From assembly GCA_017460885.1 (NCBI GenBank), contig JAFUAB010000034.1, positions 1 to 64,000 on the forward strand: DNA of 64,000 nucleotides, given 5' to 3'. Of this stretch, positions 1 to 10,497 are shown piece after piece. Position numbers and translations under genes: made by a program. Position 1 is the first letter of the stretch, and each line of letters opens with the position of its first letter. The notes under the pieces were generated by a model, which saw only the letters and a program-made list of their open reading frames with translations, ran no database searches and was not told the origin of the DNA. The DNA is from Lachnospiraceae bacterium (lineage in GTDB: Bacteria; Bacillota; Clostridia; Lachnospirales; Lachnospiraceae).

Positions 1-139
1 AACTTGAACAGTTGGCGAAGCACAGGCATTCATATGCAATGAAGAAAACGCAGGCGTAGCGGGCTACGCCGAGGCTTTCTGAAGCAGCATATGGATGCCT
101 GGGCAAGACAAATGATCAAGTTATTTTGCAACAGTTCCT
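1..139. repeat. Dispersed hairpin element, copy 1 (left edge cut by window)
   Basis: This element is a second copy of the sequence at 38744-38899; its outermost left arm lies before base 1. It folds on itself: CATATGC near 31-37 pairs with GCATATG near 87-93, the flanks AGGCAT and ATGCCT extend the stem, and a central GGCGTAGC/GCTACGCC hairpin lies at about 52-69. The right arm ends in AACAGTTCCT at 130-139. Where the two copies differ in the stem they differ on both sides, so pairing is kept. It contains no coding region. It sits directly upstream of ftsK and may carry its leader. A MITE-like or REP-like origin is inference. Confidence 0.8.
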
Positions 140-169
140 TAAGATCAAAGGAATGTTGATATACAGTAT

Positions 170-3145
170 ATGGCAAACAATACCGGAAATAACAAAAAAA
201 CCACACAGAGCAAGGGCTCGGGAAGAAACACGTCAAACAGCGGCAAAACCGCTTCTTCGCGCAGCAGATCATCGGGAAGCAGGAGCAGCGGATCTGCAGG
301 AAGGTCTTCCTCGGGCAGCAGTTCCCGGAGCAGGACCGCACGTGCGGAGAAACCCGTGACAAGACAGCCGGGCACATCAGAACCCGGAGAACCTGAAGAG
401 GATACGATGGGAAGCGGCCTGTTTATGGGCATCTTCCTGTTGGTATTGGCATTTATCTTTTTGTGTAACTTCGGGATACTCGGGGTGGTCGGTCTTACGG
501 TTAAGAAGATCATGTTCGGCATCTTCGGTATGATCTCGTATGTTCTGCCCATTATTGTGGCGGGGATATATCTGTTCGGCACCTTTAACCGTGAAAATTC
601 CGCCGTGACCAGACGTATAGCCGCTGTATCGGTACTCTGTCTGCTTGTCATGATCGGATCCGATATGGCGACCGGAGAGATAGGAGCCAACCGTCAGATC
701 GATATTCCGGGGATCTATTCCAGATGCTCGGAGGAGTTTAAGGGCGGCGGCATAATCGGCGGTTTTCTGGCATTTCATCTCGTGAGACTGCTCAGCAATG
801 TCGGAACCATTTTGCTTATCGCCGTCATAGCCATAATATGCTTCCTGGTTATCGCAGGTCGTTCGTTCATAGACGGACTCAGGGAGCAGGGGCAGCTTAT
901 GTATGAGGATTCCGTGGAGGAACGCCATTCCAGAAGCCTGGACCGTGCCGAAAAGAATAAACACAGAGCCGAACTGCAGAAGGAAAAGATAGCGCGAAAA
1001 AGAGAGCTTAACGAACAGCGCGAGGCCGAAAGAAAGCTGAGAGCAGAGGCTAAGGAAAACGATTCCATATTGCGTATGGAAAACGTCAGCAAGGGAGTTA
1101 CATTCAATACCACGCTGACTTCCGACAGGAGCGGTAATGAACTGCCGGACAGGGATGAGATCAGGGACGACGAGCATATAATCAAGCTAACCGATGAAGC
1201 CGCATATGAGCGCAGACGCTCCAATTCCGCGGTTTTGCACGAGAGTATGGTTTCGGACGGATCGGATGCCCTGCGTGAGATCACTCCGGTATTTGATGAT
1301 CGGGATCCGGACCGTGATCATTATGCATACGATATTTCGGATCATGACAGAGTGGCGTTCGAAGAGCCCGCATATGAGCCGGAACCCGTATACGAACCGG
1401 AACCGCTGTATGAACCGGAACCCGTATATGAGCCCGAGCCGGAGGAGTCGATACCGGACGAACCCGATAAACCCATGGACTCTTATACACCCGCAGACGG
1501 CAATTCCATGTCCGCGCATACAGAACGCACCAGACCCAGAGCGATCCGTGAGATCACACCGGATGAGGAGACACAGAAGCCCGTACGTAAAGAGAAGGAG
1601 CGTTCTGCCGCTGCCGAGACGAAACAGGCCCCTGTCAGGGATCTTCCGAAGAAGCCGTCCGGTACAGTGCCGTATAAGTTCCCTGATATATCCTTATTGA
1701 ATCCGGCTCAGACAAAAAACAGATCCGGTGGAGAAAGAGAACTCAGAGAGACTTCGGATCTGCTGATGCGCACCCTCGAAACCTTTGGCGTCAGGGCAAA
1801 GATCACCGCTGTCAGCAGAGGCCCTTCGGTTACGCGTTATGAGCTTCAGCCGGAGCTGGGAGTGAAGGTTTCAAAGATCGTCGGCCTCAGTGATGACCTC
1901 AAGCTTGCTCTTGCCGCCACGGATATACGTATCGAGGCGCCTATCCCGGGTAAATCCGCGGTCGGTATTGAGGTACCCAATAAGGAAAACGAGGCTGTGG
2001 CATTCAGGGATCTTATCGATTCGTCAGAATTCAAGAGCTCGACCGCATCGCTTCCGTTTGCGGTAGGTAAGGATATCGCCGGAAAGATCATAGTACATGA
2101 TATAGCCAAGATGCCTCATGTGCTGATAGCCGGAGCGACCGGCTCCGGTAAGTCTGTGTGTATCAATACGATCATAATGAGTATATTATATAAGTGCAGG
2201 CCCGAAGACGTGAGACTCATCATGGTGGATCCCAAGGTCGTAGAGCTCAGCGTATATAATGATATACCGCATCTGCTGCTTCCTGTTGTGACCGATCCCA
2301 AGAAGGCGGCAGGCGCTCTCGCCTGGGCGGTGCATGAGATGGAGGAAAGGTATGCCAAATTTGCCGATGCCTCCGTCAGGGATCTGAAGGGGTATAATGC
2401 ACAGCTTGAGGATCAGACACAGAAGCTGCCGCATATCCTAATCATAGTAGACGAGCTGGCAGACCTGATGATGGTCGCCCCCGGAGAAGTCGAGGGAAGC
2501 ATCTGCCGTCTGGCACAGCTTGCACGTGCCTGCGGTATTCATCTGGTGATCGCTACCCAGAGACCCTCCGTTGATGTCATTACGGGTCTGATCAAGGCAA
2601 ATATGCCCAGCCGTATCGCGTTTGCGGTATCCAGCGGAGTTGATTCCAGGACCATCCTGGATATGGTCGGCGCAGAGAAGCTTTTGGGTAAGGGAGATAT
2701 GCTTTTCTTCCCTCAGGGACTGCCCAAGCCCACCAGAGTACAGGGGGCCTTTGTATCTGATCCCGAGGTATCAAAGGTCGTTAAGCATTTTAAAGAACTT
2801 AAGGATAAGGGTTATGTACCCGGAGGAACCGGAAATATCGAAGAGCAGGTCGGCAGCATAGCGGCTGCGGGTGCCGCAGGCAACGGTAAGGGCGGTACTT
2901 CCGGCGGAGAATCTGAATATGATGAGCTGTTTGCCGAGGCAGGCAGATTTATCATAGATAAGGAAAAAGCATCCATAGGTGCACTGCAGAGACTGTTGAA
3001 GATCGGCTTCAACCGTGCTGCCAGGATAATGGATCAACTGGCACAGGAAGGCGTGGTCGGTGATGAACAGGGGACCAAGCCACGTGAGATCCTTATGGAT
3101 CAGGAACAGTTTGAAGAACTGCTGCATACACTGGGTATAGGATAA
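170..3145 (+). CDS. ftsK: FtsK/SpoIIIE family DNA translocase
   Basis: This is a septum-located, ATP-driven double-stranded DNA pump that clears chromosome from the closing division or sporulation septum. The 991-aa protein has a Ser/Arg/Gly-rich start (residues 8-55), four or five membrane segments (about 83-235), a charged coiled stretch (245-300), a Pro/Glu linker with [10 protein letters not shown]-type repeats (about 400-425), then the motor. Walker A GATGSGKS is at 655-662 and Walker [11 protein letters not shown] follows. The C-terminal gamma winged-helix domain ([20 protein letters not shown]) is present, so the motor looks complete. The ATG at 170 has only a distant purine run (AAAGGA, 147-152) as ribosome site. 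It is separated from fhs by 14 bases. FtsK and SpoIIIE cannot be told apart from sequence alone. Confidence 0.95.
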   Translation: MANNTGNNKKTTQSKGSGRNTSNSGKTASSRSRSSGSRSSGSAGRSSSGSSSRSRTARAEKPVTRQPGTSEPGEPEEDTMGSGLFMGIFLLVLAFIFLCNFGILGVVGLTVKKIMFGIFGMISYVLPIIVAGIYLFGTFNRENSAVTRRIAAVSVLCLLVMIGSDMATGEIGANRQIDIPGIYSRCSEEFKGGGIIGGFLAFHLVRLLSNVGTILLIAVIAIICFLVIAGRSFIDGLREQGQLMYEDSVEERHSRSLDRAEKNKHRAELQKEKIARKRELNEQREAERKLRAEAKENDSILRMENVSKGVTFNTTLTSDRSGNELPDRDEIRDDEHIIKLTDEAAYERRRSNSAVLHESMVSDGSDALREITPVFDDRDPDRDHYAYDISDHDRVAFEEPAYEPEPVYEPEPLYEPEPVYEPEPEESIPDEPDKPMDSYTPADGNSMSAHTERTRPRAIREITPDEETQKPVRKEKERSAAAETKQAPVRDLPKKPSGTVPYKFPDISLLNPAQTKNRSGGERELRETSDLLMRTLETFGVRAKITAVSRGPSVTRYELQPELGVKVSKIVGLSDDLKLALAATDIRIEAPIPGKSAVGIEVPNKENEAVAFRDLIDSSEFKSSTASLPFAVGKDIAGKIIVHDIAKMPHVLIAGATGSGKSVCINTIIMSILYKCRPEDVRLIMVDPKVVELSVYNDIPHLLLPVVTDPKKAAGALAWAVHEMEERYAKFADASVRDLKGYNAQLEDQTQKLPHILIIVDELADLMMVAPGEVEGSICRLAQLARACGIHLVIATQRPSVDVITGLIKANMPSRIAFAVSSGVDSRTILDMVGAEKLLGKGDMLFFPQGLPKPTRVQGAFVSDPEVSKVVKHFKELKDKGYVPGGTGNIEEQVGSIAAAGAAGNGKGGTSGGESEYDELFAEAGRFIIDKEKASIGALQRLLKIGFNRAARIMDQLAQEGVVGDEQGTKPREILMDQEQFEELLHTLGIG

Positions 3146-3159
3146 GGAAGGAGATCATA

Positions 3160-4830
3160 GTGAAGACCGATATAGAGATCGCTCAGGATGCTGAGCTTAA
3201 GCCCATTAAAGAGGTAGCGGGTTCCCTGGGTATTTCCGAGGATGAACTTGAATTATACGGCAGTTATAAGGCAAAGCTTACAGATGAATACATGTCCGGA
3301 TTATCCGGCCGTCCCGATGGGAAGCTGGTGCTTGTTACGGCTATCAATCCCACGCCTGCGGGCGAGGGGAAGACCACGACGACCGTAGGACTCGGTCAGG
3401 CTCTTGGACGGCTTGGCAAAAAGGCCGTGATAGCGCTCAGAGAGCCTTCACTCGGCCCGTGCTTCGGCATCAAGGGAGGGGCAGCCGGTGGAGGATACAG
3501 CCAGGTAGTGCCGATGGAGGATCTGAATCTGCATTTCACCGGAGATTTCCATGCCATCACATCGGCAAATAATCTGTGTGCGGCCCTTTTGGACAATCAT
3601 ATACAGCAGGGCAATGAACTCCGTATCGACACCCGGAACATTGTCTGGAAAAGATGCCTGGATATGAACGACAGGGTGCTCAGGAATGTAGTTGTGGGCA
3701 TGGGGGCAAAGGCCGACGGTTTCGTCAGGGAAGATCATTTTGTGATAACGGTTGCCAGTGAGATCATGGCGGTACTGTGCCTCGCTGAGGATATGTCGGA
3801 TCTCAAGTCCAGACTAGGACGCATGGTAGTTGCATATGATCTGGACGGTAAGCCGGTAACAGCTTCGGATATCGGAGCGGTCGGATCAATGGCTGCACTG
3901 CTGAAGGATGCCATTAAGCCGAATCTCGTACAGACACTGGAGCACACGCCGGCGATAGTACACGGCGGTCCTTTTGCCAATATCGCCCATGGATGCAATT
4001 CAGTACGTGCTACGAGAACCGCACTGAAAATGGCTGATATCGTTGTGACCGAGGCCGGGTTCGGCGCGGATCTCGGAGCGGAGAAGTTCTTTGACATCAA
4101 ATGCCGCCAGGCCGGATTACACCCTGATGCGGTCATACTTGTCGCTACCGTCAGAGCCCTTAAATATAACGGAGGTGTTGCGGTCGGTGATCTCGGCAGG
4201 GAGAACCTGGATGCGCTCAGGTCAGGTATAGGCAATCTTGAAAAGCATATCGGGAATCTCAAGGAGTACGGAGTTCCGGTTATAGTCACACTCAATGCCT
4301 TTTCGTCCGATACGGAGGCAGAGACGGATTTTGTTCGTGAATTCGCCCGGTCAAAGGGCTGCGAGTTTGCACTTTCCACGGTTTGGGAGAAGGGCGGAGA
4401 AGGCGGACTCGAGCTGGCCGGCCGGCTGCTTGATACTCTTGAGAACAAAAGATCGGATTTTCATGTCCTATATGACGAAAAAGACAGTATATCCGACAAG
4501 ATCAATACTATTTCCACACGTATATACGGAAGCGATGGTGTGGAATATGCGCCTGCGGCCCTCAAACAGATGAAGACCCTTGAGGACCTGGGATACGGCA
4601 ATCTGCCGATCTGTATGGCCAAGACACAGTATTCACTCTCGGATGATGCTTCGAGACTCGGCAGACCATCCGGCTTTAAGATCAATGTCAGGGAGATGTA
4701 TGTATCGGCGGGAGCCGGGTTTATAGTTGTTCTGACAGGATCGGTGATGACCATGCCGGGATTACCCAAGTCACCCGCGGCTTATCGCATAGACGTGGAT
4801 GACAACGGACGGATAACAGGTTTGTTTTAG
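3160..4830 (+). CDS. fhs: Formate--tetrahydrofolate ligase
   Basis: The enzyme makes 10-formyl-THF from formate, THF and ATP in the cytoplasm, feeding purine synthesis and, in acetogenic clostridia, the methyl branch of the Wood-Ljungdahl pathway. The 556-aa length matches the family. The nucleotide-binding loop [18 protein letters not shown] starts at about residue 65, and the family signatures [14 protein letters not shown] and [18 protein letters not shown] are intact. The start is GTG at 3160, chosen because AAGGAGA lies just upstream. folD follows 76 bases downstream, which supports a one-carbon operon. No sign of truncation. Confidence 0.97.
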   Translation: MKTDIEIAQDAELKPIKEVAGSLGISEDELELYGSYKAKLTDEYMSGLSGRPDGKLVLVTAINPTPAGEGKTTTTVGLGQALGRLGKKAVIALREPSLGPCFGIKGGAAGGGYSQVVPMEDLNLHFTGDFHAITSANNLCAALLDNHIQQGNELRIDTRNIVWKRCLDMNDRVLRNVVVGMGAKADGFVREDHFVITVASEIMAVLCLAEDMSDLKSRLGRMVVAYDLDGKPVTASDIGAVGSMAALLKDAIKPNLVQTLEHTPAIVHGGPFANIAHGCNSVRATRTALKMADIVVTEAGFGADLGAEKFFDIKCRQAGLHPDAVILVATVRALKYNGGVAVGDLGRENLDALRSGIGNLEKHIGNLKEYGVPVIVTLNAFSSDTEAETDFVREFARSKGCEFALSTVWEKGGEGGLELAGRLLDTLENKRSDFHVLYDEKDSISDKINTISTRIYGSDGVEYAPAALKQMKTLEDLGYGNLPICMAKTQYSLSDDASRLGRPSGFKINVREMYVSAGAGFIVVLTGSVMTMPGLPKSPAAYRIDVDDNGRITGLF

Positions 4831-4906
4831 TGATGATTTAAGGTTTAAGCCGGCACCGGCCTGTGCATGATGAAGGTCCGGTTTCGGTTCGGGAAAGGAA
4901 AATAAC

Positions 4907-5749
4907 ATGCCACAGATAATAGACGGAAAAGCCATTTCGGCTCAGATCAAAGAAGAGGTAAAGCAGAAGGTCAGCGAGCTGAATGCCAAGGGTATAAACG
5001 TTTGCCTGGCCGTGATCCAGGTGGGAAACGATCCTGCTTCCAGCGTATATGTAGGCAACAAAAAGAAGGCCTGCGAATATTGCGGGATCAGGTCCGAGAG
5101 CTATGAACTGGCTGAGGAAACAAGCGAGAGCGAGCTTTTGGAGCTTATCGGGAGACTGAATAAGGACGAAGCCGTGGACGGAATCCTGGTACAGCTTCCT
5201 CTGCCTTCGCATATCAGCGAGGATAAGGTGATCGCGGCCATCGATCCATCCAAGGATGTGGACGGGTTCAGTGTCAATTCCGTCGGAGCTCTTGCCGTGG
5301 GTAAAAAGGGATTCAGATCCTGTACGCCCGCAGGTATAATCGAACTGCTTAAAAGGAGCAATATCGAGATCTCCGGCAGGGAATGTGTTATTATCGGAAG
5401 AAGCAATATCGTAGGGAAGCCGATGGCTTTGATGATGCTTGAGCAGAATGCAACGGTTACGGTCTGCCATTCACGTACCGTTGATCTGGCAAGCGTGACC
5501 AGCCGTGCGGATATCCTGATCGTGGCTATAGGCAGGCCCAGAATGATCACTTCCGAATATGTGAAGGAAGGAGCCGTGGTCATCGATGTCGGCATTCACA
5601 GGAATGAGAATAACAAGCTTTGCGGTGACGTGGATTTTGATGATGTGAAGGATAAGTGTTCATACATCACTCCGGTTCCGGGAGGCGTAGGTCCTATGAC
5701 AATAGCCATGCTGATGCACAACTGCGTCAGCAGATATCTGGAGAATTAA
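4907..5749 (+). CDS. folD: Bifunctional methylene-THF dehydrogenase / methenyl-THF cyclohydrolase
   Basis: FolD interconverts methylene-, methenyl- and 10-formyl-THF, the steps next to the product of fhs. The 280-aa protein has the family length. The catalytic stretch YVGNKKKAC (residues 48-56; Tyr48 and Lys52 match the Y-x3-K pair of the family), the loop ILVQLPLPSHI, the nucleotide-binding IIGRSNIVGKPMA and the terminal PGGVGPMT are all present. A GGAAAGGAAAA ribosome site precedes ATG 4907. The following gene starts three bases after the stop, so the two are co-transcribed and perhaps translationally coupled. Confidence 0.97.
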   Translation: MPQIIDGKAISAQIKEEVKQKVSELNAKGINVCLAVIQVGNDPASSVYVGNKKKACEYCGIRSESYELAEETSESELLELIGRLNKDEAVDGILVQLPLPSHISEDKVIAAIDPSKDVDGFSVNSVGALAVGKKGFRSCTPAGIIELLKRSNIEISGRECVIIGRSNIVGKPMALMMLEQNATVTVCHSRTVDLASVTSRADILIVAIGRPRMITSEYVKEGAVVIDVGIHRNENNKLCGDVDFDDVKDKCSYITPVPGGVGPMTIAMLMHNCVSRYLEN

Positions 5750-5752
5750 AGT

Positions 5753-7216
5753 ATGATTTGTCCCGAATGCGGTCATGAGATTGAAGAGGGACACCTGATT
5801 TGCGAACAATGCGGATATGAGGTTCAGATGGTACCGGATTTTGAACCCGATATCGAACCTCAGATAGATAATATCCTTATTGATGAGGCTGTGGAGGAAT
5901 CTTCTGCCTCTGACACGGAGACTCTTGGCACTACCGGTACCGTGATCACCGACCAGATACTCGGTGTACTGCATACGGATCATTTGATCTCTTCGATCAA
6001 AAGCCGTATCACTTCACTGATAATCGTCGGATTCTTTGTTGTTATCATCGTTGCTTTGGCGGTTTTTGCAATAAGAAGGGCTACCGGTCTGGAATACAGG
6101 ATCAACAATGCCCGCAATCAGGCGTCTCAGGGAAAATACGAAGAAGCGATCAGCACGCTTGAAAACATATACGTTTCGCATCCGGAGGAGAGCTCGATAC
6201 TCTTTTTGGAGTCGGAGTATTACAACGAACTGGGTAAGACCGAGCAGGCCGTCGATACGCTTAAGCGTATGATAAACTCAGGGAAATATGATGAGACCGA
6301 TGTGTTTTCCGCCTATGACAGACTGATAGGTATTTATGCGGCAAATGAGGATTACGAAGAGATCGATTCCGTTTTGGAATCCTGCCAGTATCCCGAGATA
6401 GTTCAGGCATATCAGAATTACCTTGCCATTGATCCGGTCTTTTCATATGAACCGGGTGAGTACGATACCACTATCAGATTGAAGATCTCCGCTAATACAT
6501 CGGGCAAGATCTATTATACTCTCGACGGAAGTGTTCCCAATGAAGAAGGCAGTGTTTACGGAGGCCCGATCGTACTGGATCACGGAGTGATCACCGTATC
6601 GGCGATGTTTGTGAATCAATACGGGATCGTTTCCGATGTGGTCACGGGTACCTACATAATCCAGAATGATCTGCCGCCGGAGCCGGTTGTCAATGTGGAT
6701 TCGGGTGAGTATCATTCGCCGGTTCTCATAACGGTAGAGGTTCCCGAGGGATGCACGGTATACTATACGACAGACAAGACCACTCCGACGGAGGATTCGG
6801 TAAAGTATACGGATCCGATACCAATGCCCGTTAAATATTCCAATTTCAGTTTTGTTACCGTGACGGAAGACGGACTGGTATCCGATGTGGTGGTCAAAAG
6901 CTATTCCCTGAGCTTTCCGTCCGGGATCAGTCTCGGGCGAGCGGTTGAAATACTTAAGACCCGCCTGGTGGAAAGAGGACTTCTGAATGATATGGATGGA
7001 CACTCGGACAGGGCACCGGGAATATATACCTATGAAGTAATCTCGGCCATACCTATTGCCGGACAGGGAGATTATTATACTATCAGAGAGTTTTATCATG
7101 ATGGGAGCGGTTCGGAGACTCCCACTGATACAACATACATAGTTGAGATCTATCAGGGCTCGACCGCCATGCTGGGTGGCAGCTCGGCCGGTGGATTTCT
7201 TGCTATAGCTTTTTAA
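5753..7216 (+). CDS. Zinc-ribbon, TPR-like membrane protein with chitobiase-C-type repeats
   Basis: Function unknown. The 487-aa product opens with a zinc ribbon (CPECG at residues 3-7 and CEQCG about 15 further on), followed by an acidic linker and one membrane helix (about 88-110, IIVGFFVVIIVALAVFAIRR). Next come TPR-like helices (about 118-215), then two beta repeats of the chitobiase/beta-hexosaminidase C-terminal type, recognisable by IYYTLDGSVP and VYYTTDKTTPT. The C-terminal 100 residues are unassigned. The topology suggests a cytosolic zinc ribbon and an extracellular repeat region. The gene is wedged between folD (three bases) and nfnA (13 bases), which suggests co-expression but gives no mechanism. 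Confidence 0.8.
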   Translation: MICPECGHEIEEGHLICEQCGYEVQMVPDFEPDIEPQIDNILIDEAVEESSASDTETLGTTGTVITDQILGVLHTDHLISSIKSRITSLIIVGFFVVIIVALAVFAIRRATGLEYRINNARNQASQGKYEEAISTLENIYVSHPEESSILFLESEYYNELGKTEQAVDTLKRMINSGKYDETDVFSAYDRLIGIYAANEDYEEIDSVLESCQYPEIVQAYQNYLAIDPVFSYEPGEYDTTIRLKISANTSGKIYYTLDGSVPNEEGSVYGGPIVLDHGVITVSAMFVNQYGIVSDVVTGTYIIQNDLPPEPVVNVDSGEYHSPVLITVEVPEGCTVYYTTDKTTPTEDSVKYTDPIPMPVKYSNFSFVTVTEDGLVSDVVVKSYSLSFPSGISLGRAVEILKTRLVERGLLNDMDGHSDRAPGIYTYEVISAIPIAGQGDYYTIREFYHDGSGSETPTDTTYIVEIYQGSTAMLGGSSAGGFLAIAF

Positions 7217-7229
7217 GGGAGGATATGAA

Positions 7230-8108
7230 ATGTACAAAATTGTTAAGAAAAGGCAGCTGAATGAGAACATATGCCTTATGGATGTGGAGGCACCCAGATG
7301 TGCCGCGCATTGTAAGCCGGGGCAGTTTGTGATCGTTATCACCGATGAGGGAGACGAGAGGATCCCTTTGACGATCTGCGATTATGATGCCGCAGCAGGT
7401 ACCGTGACGATAGTATTTCAGGTCGTGGGAGCAGCCACCATGAGGATGTTATCCCTCAATGAAGGAGACAGCTTCAGAGATTTTGTGGGACCGCTCGGAC
7501 AGCCCTCTGAGCTGACAGCCGAATCGGCCGGCGACCTTAAGAATAAGAAGATCCTTTTTGTGGCAGGAGGTCTCGGAACGGCGCCTGTATATCCGCAGGT
7601 AAAGTATCTGCACGGTCTGGGAGTCGATGCCGATGTCATAATCGGTGCCAAGACAAAGGACATTCTGATAATGGAGGAAGAGATGAAGGCTGTTGCCGGA
7701 AATCTCTATATCACTACCGATGACGGCTCCTATGGCAGAAGCGGCATGGTGACCAAGGTTATACAGGATCTGTATGATGAGGGTCAGAGGTACGATCTTT
7801 GTGTAGCAATAGGTCCCATGATAATGATGAAATTTGTCTGCAAGCTGACCAAAGAACTCGGGCTCCCTACAATAGTCAGCATGAACCCCATTATGGTGGA
7901 CGGAACGGGAATGTGCGGAGCCTGTCGTCTGACTGTTGGCGGCGAGGTCAAATTTGCATGTGTGGACGGCCCTGAGTTTGACGGCTTCCAGGTAGACTTT
8001 GATCAGGCGATGAAGCGTCAGAACCTGTATAAGACCGAGGAAGGCAGAAGATATCTGACAGAACAGGAAAAGGATACGCATCACGGCGGATGCGGTAATT
8101 GTGATTGA
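7230..8108 (+). CDS. nfnA: NfnA-like FAD/NAD(P)-binding subunit with [2Fe-2S] site
   Basis: This is the small subunit of NADH-dependent reduced ferredoxin:NADP+ oxidoreductase (NfnAB), a cytoplasmic flavin-based bifurcating transhydrogenase. The 292-aa protein has the ferredoxin-reductase fold: an N-terminal flavin barrel (CKPGQFVIV, ERIPLTI), an NAD-binding half (VAGGLGTAPVYPQ) and a C-terminal Cys cluster, MCGACRLTVGG followed by FACVDGPEFDG. The ATG has a GGGAGGA ribosome site. The stop overlaps the ribosome site of the next gene, which encodes the partner subunit. The same fold occurs in dihydroorotate dehydrogenase PyrK and sulfide dehydrogenase subunits; the pairing with a GltD-like partner favours Nfn. 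Confidence 0.88.
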   Translation: MYKIVKKRQLNENICLMDVEAPRCAAHCKPGQFVIVITDEGDERIPLTICDYDAAAGTVTIVFQVVGAATMRMLSLNEGDSFRDFVGPLGQPSELTAESAGDLKNKKILFVAGGLGTAPVYPQVKYLHGLGVDADVIIGAKTKDILIMEEEMKAVAGNLYITTDDGSYGRSGMVTKVIQDLYDEGQRYDLCVAIGPMIMMKFVCKLTKELGLPTIVSMNPIMVDGTGMCGACRLTVGGEVKFACVDGPEFDGFQVDFDQAMKRQNLYKTEEGRRYLTEQEKDTHHGGCGNCD

Positions 8109-8121
8109 GGAGGAACGTACG

Positions 8122-9510
8122 ATGACTACGGATGTAAATACAAGAGTGCCTGTCAGAGAACAGGAGCCGGAGGTAAGAGCTAAGAATTTTGAGGAGGTAT
8201 GTTACGGCTACAATGAGGAGGAAGCCGTATGCGAAGCCGGCAGATGCTTAAACTGCATGAACGCCCAGTGTATGAAGGGCTGTCCGGTTGCGATCAATAT
8301 CCCCGGATTTATAGATCAGATCAAAAACAAAAACTATGAGCAGGCCTATCAGATAATTGCCGCTTCTTCATCTCTTCCCGCTGTTTGCGGCCGCGTATGT
8401 CCCCAGGAAACGCAGTGTGAGGGCAAATGTATCAGGGGCTTCAAGGGTGATCCTGTTTCCATCGGTAAGCTTGAGAGATTTGTCGCCGACTGGGCGATGC
8501 AAAACGGCATCCGTCCTGCCGGTGCTGCAGAGGCCAGGAACAAAAAGGTTGCTGTTATCGGGTCAGGCCCTGCGGGACTTACATGCGCCGGAGATCTTGC
8601 GAGACTCGGATATGAGGTAACCATCTTTGAGGCGCTTCATGAGCCCGGAGGAGTTCTGGTATACGGCATTCCCGAATTCCGTCTTCCCAAAGAGGCTGTA
8701 GTGCTTAAGGAGATCGAGAACGTAAAGAGCCTTGGCGTTAAGATAGAAACCGATGTTGTGATCGGCAAGACGGTATCGGTCGACGAACTGATGGATGAGG
8801 GCTTTGATGCGGTGTTTATCGGCTCGGGAGCAGGTCTTCCCAAATTCATGAATATTCCCGGAGAGCAGGCAAGCGGCGTGTTCTCCGCAAATGAGTACCT
8901 GACCAGATCCAATCTGATGAAGGCATTCAGGGAAGATGCCGATACACCTATCTACAGGGGCAAAAAGGTAGCCGTTGTCGGAGGCGGAAATGTAGCCATG
9001 GATGCCGCTCGTACCGCCCTCCGTCTCGGAGCCGAGGTTCATATAGTGTACAGAAGAAGTGAGGAAGAACTCCCTGCGAGAGTGGAGGAGGTTCATCATG
9101 CTAAGGAAGAGGGCATCATCTTCGATCTGCTTACCAATCCCACCGAGATCCTTTCCAATGAACAGGGATGGGTCACCGGCATGAAATGCGTAAGGATGGA
9201 GCTCGGTGAGCCGGATGAGAGCGGCAGAAGACGTCCCGTGGTAATTCCGGGATCCGAATTTGTGATGGAGGTCGATGCCGTGATCATGTCACTCGGTACT
9301 TCACCCAATCCTCTGATCTCATCCACAACCGAGGGACTCGAGGTCAACAAGTGGAAGTGTATCATAGCAGATGAAGAAAACGGTGCAACCACCAAAGAGG
9401 GTGTGTATGCCGGCGGTGATGCCGTTACGGGTGCGGCCACGGTAATACTTGCAATGGGTGCAGGTAAAGCGGCTGCAAAGGGAATTGACGAATATCTGAA
9501 GAACAGGTGA
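8122..9510 (+). CDS. nfnB: NfnB / GltD-like NADPH oxidoreductase subunit
   Basis: Large subunit paired with nfnA; it carries FAD, NADP(H) and two [4Fe-4S] clusters. N-terminal Cys motifs CLNCMNAQCMKGCP and CGRVCPQETQCEGKC bind the clusters. Two dinucleotide folds follow: VIGSGPAGLTCAGDLARLGY for FAD and VVGGGNVAMDAARTALRLG for NADP. The ATG at 8122 is preferred over the upstream GTG at 8101 because GAGGAGG (8106-8112) is correctly spaced; this gives 462 aa. Databases often label such proteins glutamate synthase small subunit (gltA). With no large glutamate synthase subunit in the window and an NfnA-type gene directly upstream, Nfn is the better call. Confidence 0.88.
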   Translation: MTTDVNTRVPVREQEPEVRAKNFEEVCYGYNEEEAVCEAGRCLNCMNAQCMKGCPVAINIPGFIDQIKNKNYEQAYQIIAASSSLPAVCGRVCPQETQCEGKCIRGFKGDPVSIGKLERFVADWAMQNGIRPAGAAEARNKKVAVIGSGPAGLTCAGDLARLGYEVTIFEALHEPGGVLVYGIPEFRLPKEAVVLKEIENVKSLGVKIETDVVIGKTVSVDELMDEGFDAVFIGSGAGLPKFMNIPGEQASGVFSANEYLTRSNLMKAFREDADTPIYRGKKVAVVGGGNVAMDAARTALRLGAEVHIVYRRSEEELPARVEEVHHAKEEGIIFDLLTNPTEILSNEQGWVTGMKCVRMELGEPDESGRRRPVVIPGSEFVMEVDAVIMSLGTSPNPLISSTTEGLEVNKWKCIIADEENGATTKEGVYAGGDAVTGAATVILAMGAGKAAAKGIDEYLKNR

Positions 9511-9519
9511 TGAGTTAGA

Positions 9520-10497
9520 TTGGCAAGTTATTCAAGAGAACTGTCAGCCTCCGTTGAGGATCTTAAAAATCTCTTCGGAGAGCATGATCAGTATATCAGA
9601 AAGATAGAAAATGATTTCAGAGTGGATGTGGTCGACAGAAACGGAGTCGTCAAGGTGTCGGGCACATCCGAACCTCAGGTTGTAAGGGCAATGGGCGTTA
9701 TCAGGGAACTGCTCACATTGTCGGAGAGGGGTAATGATCTGGAAGAACAGAACGTAAACTACGCGATCGAGATGGGGCATGAGGATACGGCGGGCATATT
9801 TGAGAAGATCGATGCAGACTGTATCTGTCATACCGTTCAGGGTAAACCTGTTAAGCCCAAAACCCTCGGTCAGAAGGAATATGTGGATGCGATCAGAAAA
9901 AACATGATCGTTTTCGGTATAGGTCCCGCCGGTACCGGTAAGACCTATCTGGCGATGGCAATGGCGATCTCCGCATTCAAAAACAACGAGGTATCCAGGA
10001 TAATCCTTACCAGGCCCGCAATAGAGGCGGGAGAGAAGCTCGGCTTTCTTCCGGGAGACCTGCAGTCCAAGGTAGATCCGTATCTCAGACCCCTCTACGA
10101 TGCGCTTTATCAGATCATGGGGGCGGATTCGTTTCTCAGGAACATGGAGAAGGGTCTCATAGAAGTTGCTCCTCTGGCCTATATGAGAGGACGTACCCTG
10201 GACAATGCCTATATAATACTGGATGAGGCTCAGAATACCACACCGGCTCAGATGAAGATGTTTCTGACGAGGATAGGCTTCGGATCCAAAGTCATAGTCA
10301 CCGGTGATGCGACTCAGAAGGATCTTCCGCAGGACACCAGATCGGGACTCGATATCGCTTCACGTGTACTCAAAAACATAGAGGGTATTGCATTCTGTAA
10401 TCTGACATCCAAGGATGTTGTCAGACACCCTCTCGTTCAGAAAATAGTCAGAGCTTATGATGAGTATGAACGCAGAAAACCAAATGGAAGAAACTAA
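9520..10497 (+). CDS. phoH: PhoH-like ATPase
   Basis: Cytoplasmic PhoH-family P-loop protein, proposed to act in RNA metabolism together with YbeY, whose gene lies two positions downstream. The 325-aa product has an N-terminal KH-like region (1-100), Walker A GPAGTGKT (135-142) and Walker B ILDEAQNTTPAQ, followed by TRIGFGSKVIVTGD. The start is TTG at 9520, with AGGTGA about ten bases upstream overlapping the nfnB stop; no later start would keep the N-terminal domain. The gene overlaps the following one. The phoH - yqfF/pgpH - ybeY order is the classic Firmicutes arrangement. Confidence 0.93.
   Translation: MASYSRELSASVEDLKNLFGEHDQYIRKIENDFRVDVVDRNGVVKVSGTSEPQVVRAMGVIRELLTLSERGNDLEEQNVNYAIEMGHEDTAGIFEKIDADCICHTVQGKPVKPKTLGQKEYVDAIRKNMIVFGIGPAGTGKTYLAMAMAISAFKNNEVSRIILTRPAIEAGEKLGFLPGDLQSKVDPYLRPLYDALYQIMGADSFLRNMEKGLIEVAPLAYMRGRTLDNAYIILDEAQNTTPAQMKMFLTRIGFGSKVIVTGDATQKDLPQDTRSGLDIASRVLKNIEGIAFCNLTSKDVVRHPLVQKIVRAYDEYERRKPNGRN

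Noticed and set aside
377-1177. Minus-strand open frame inside ftsK (266 codons)
   Set aside because: Antisense to the membrane and linker region of ftsK, without family features; a shadow of the real gene.
4831-4906. GCCGG-CA-CCGGC motif between fhs and folD as a terminator
   Set aside because: The stem is five bases, has no T-run, and the two genes are functionally linked and probably co-transcribed.
8101-8121. Upstream GTG start for nfnB
   Set aside because: It lies over the nfnA stop and would bury the GAGGAGG ribosome site that is correctly spaced for ATG 8122.
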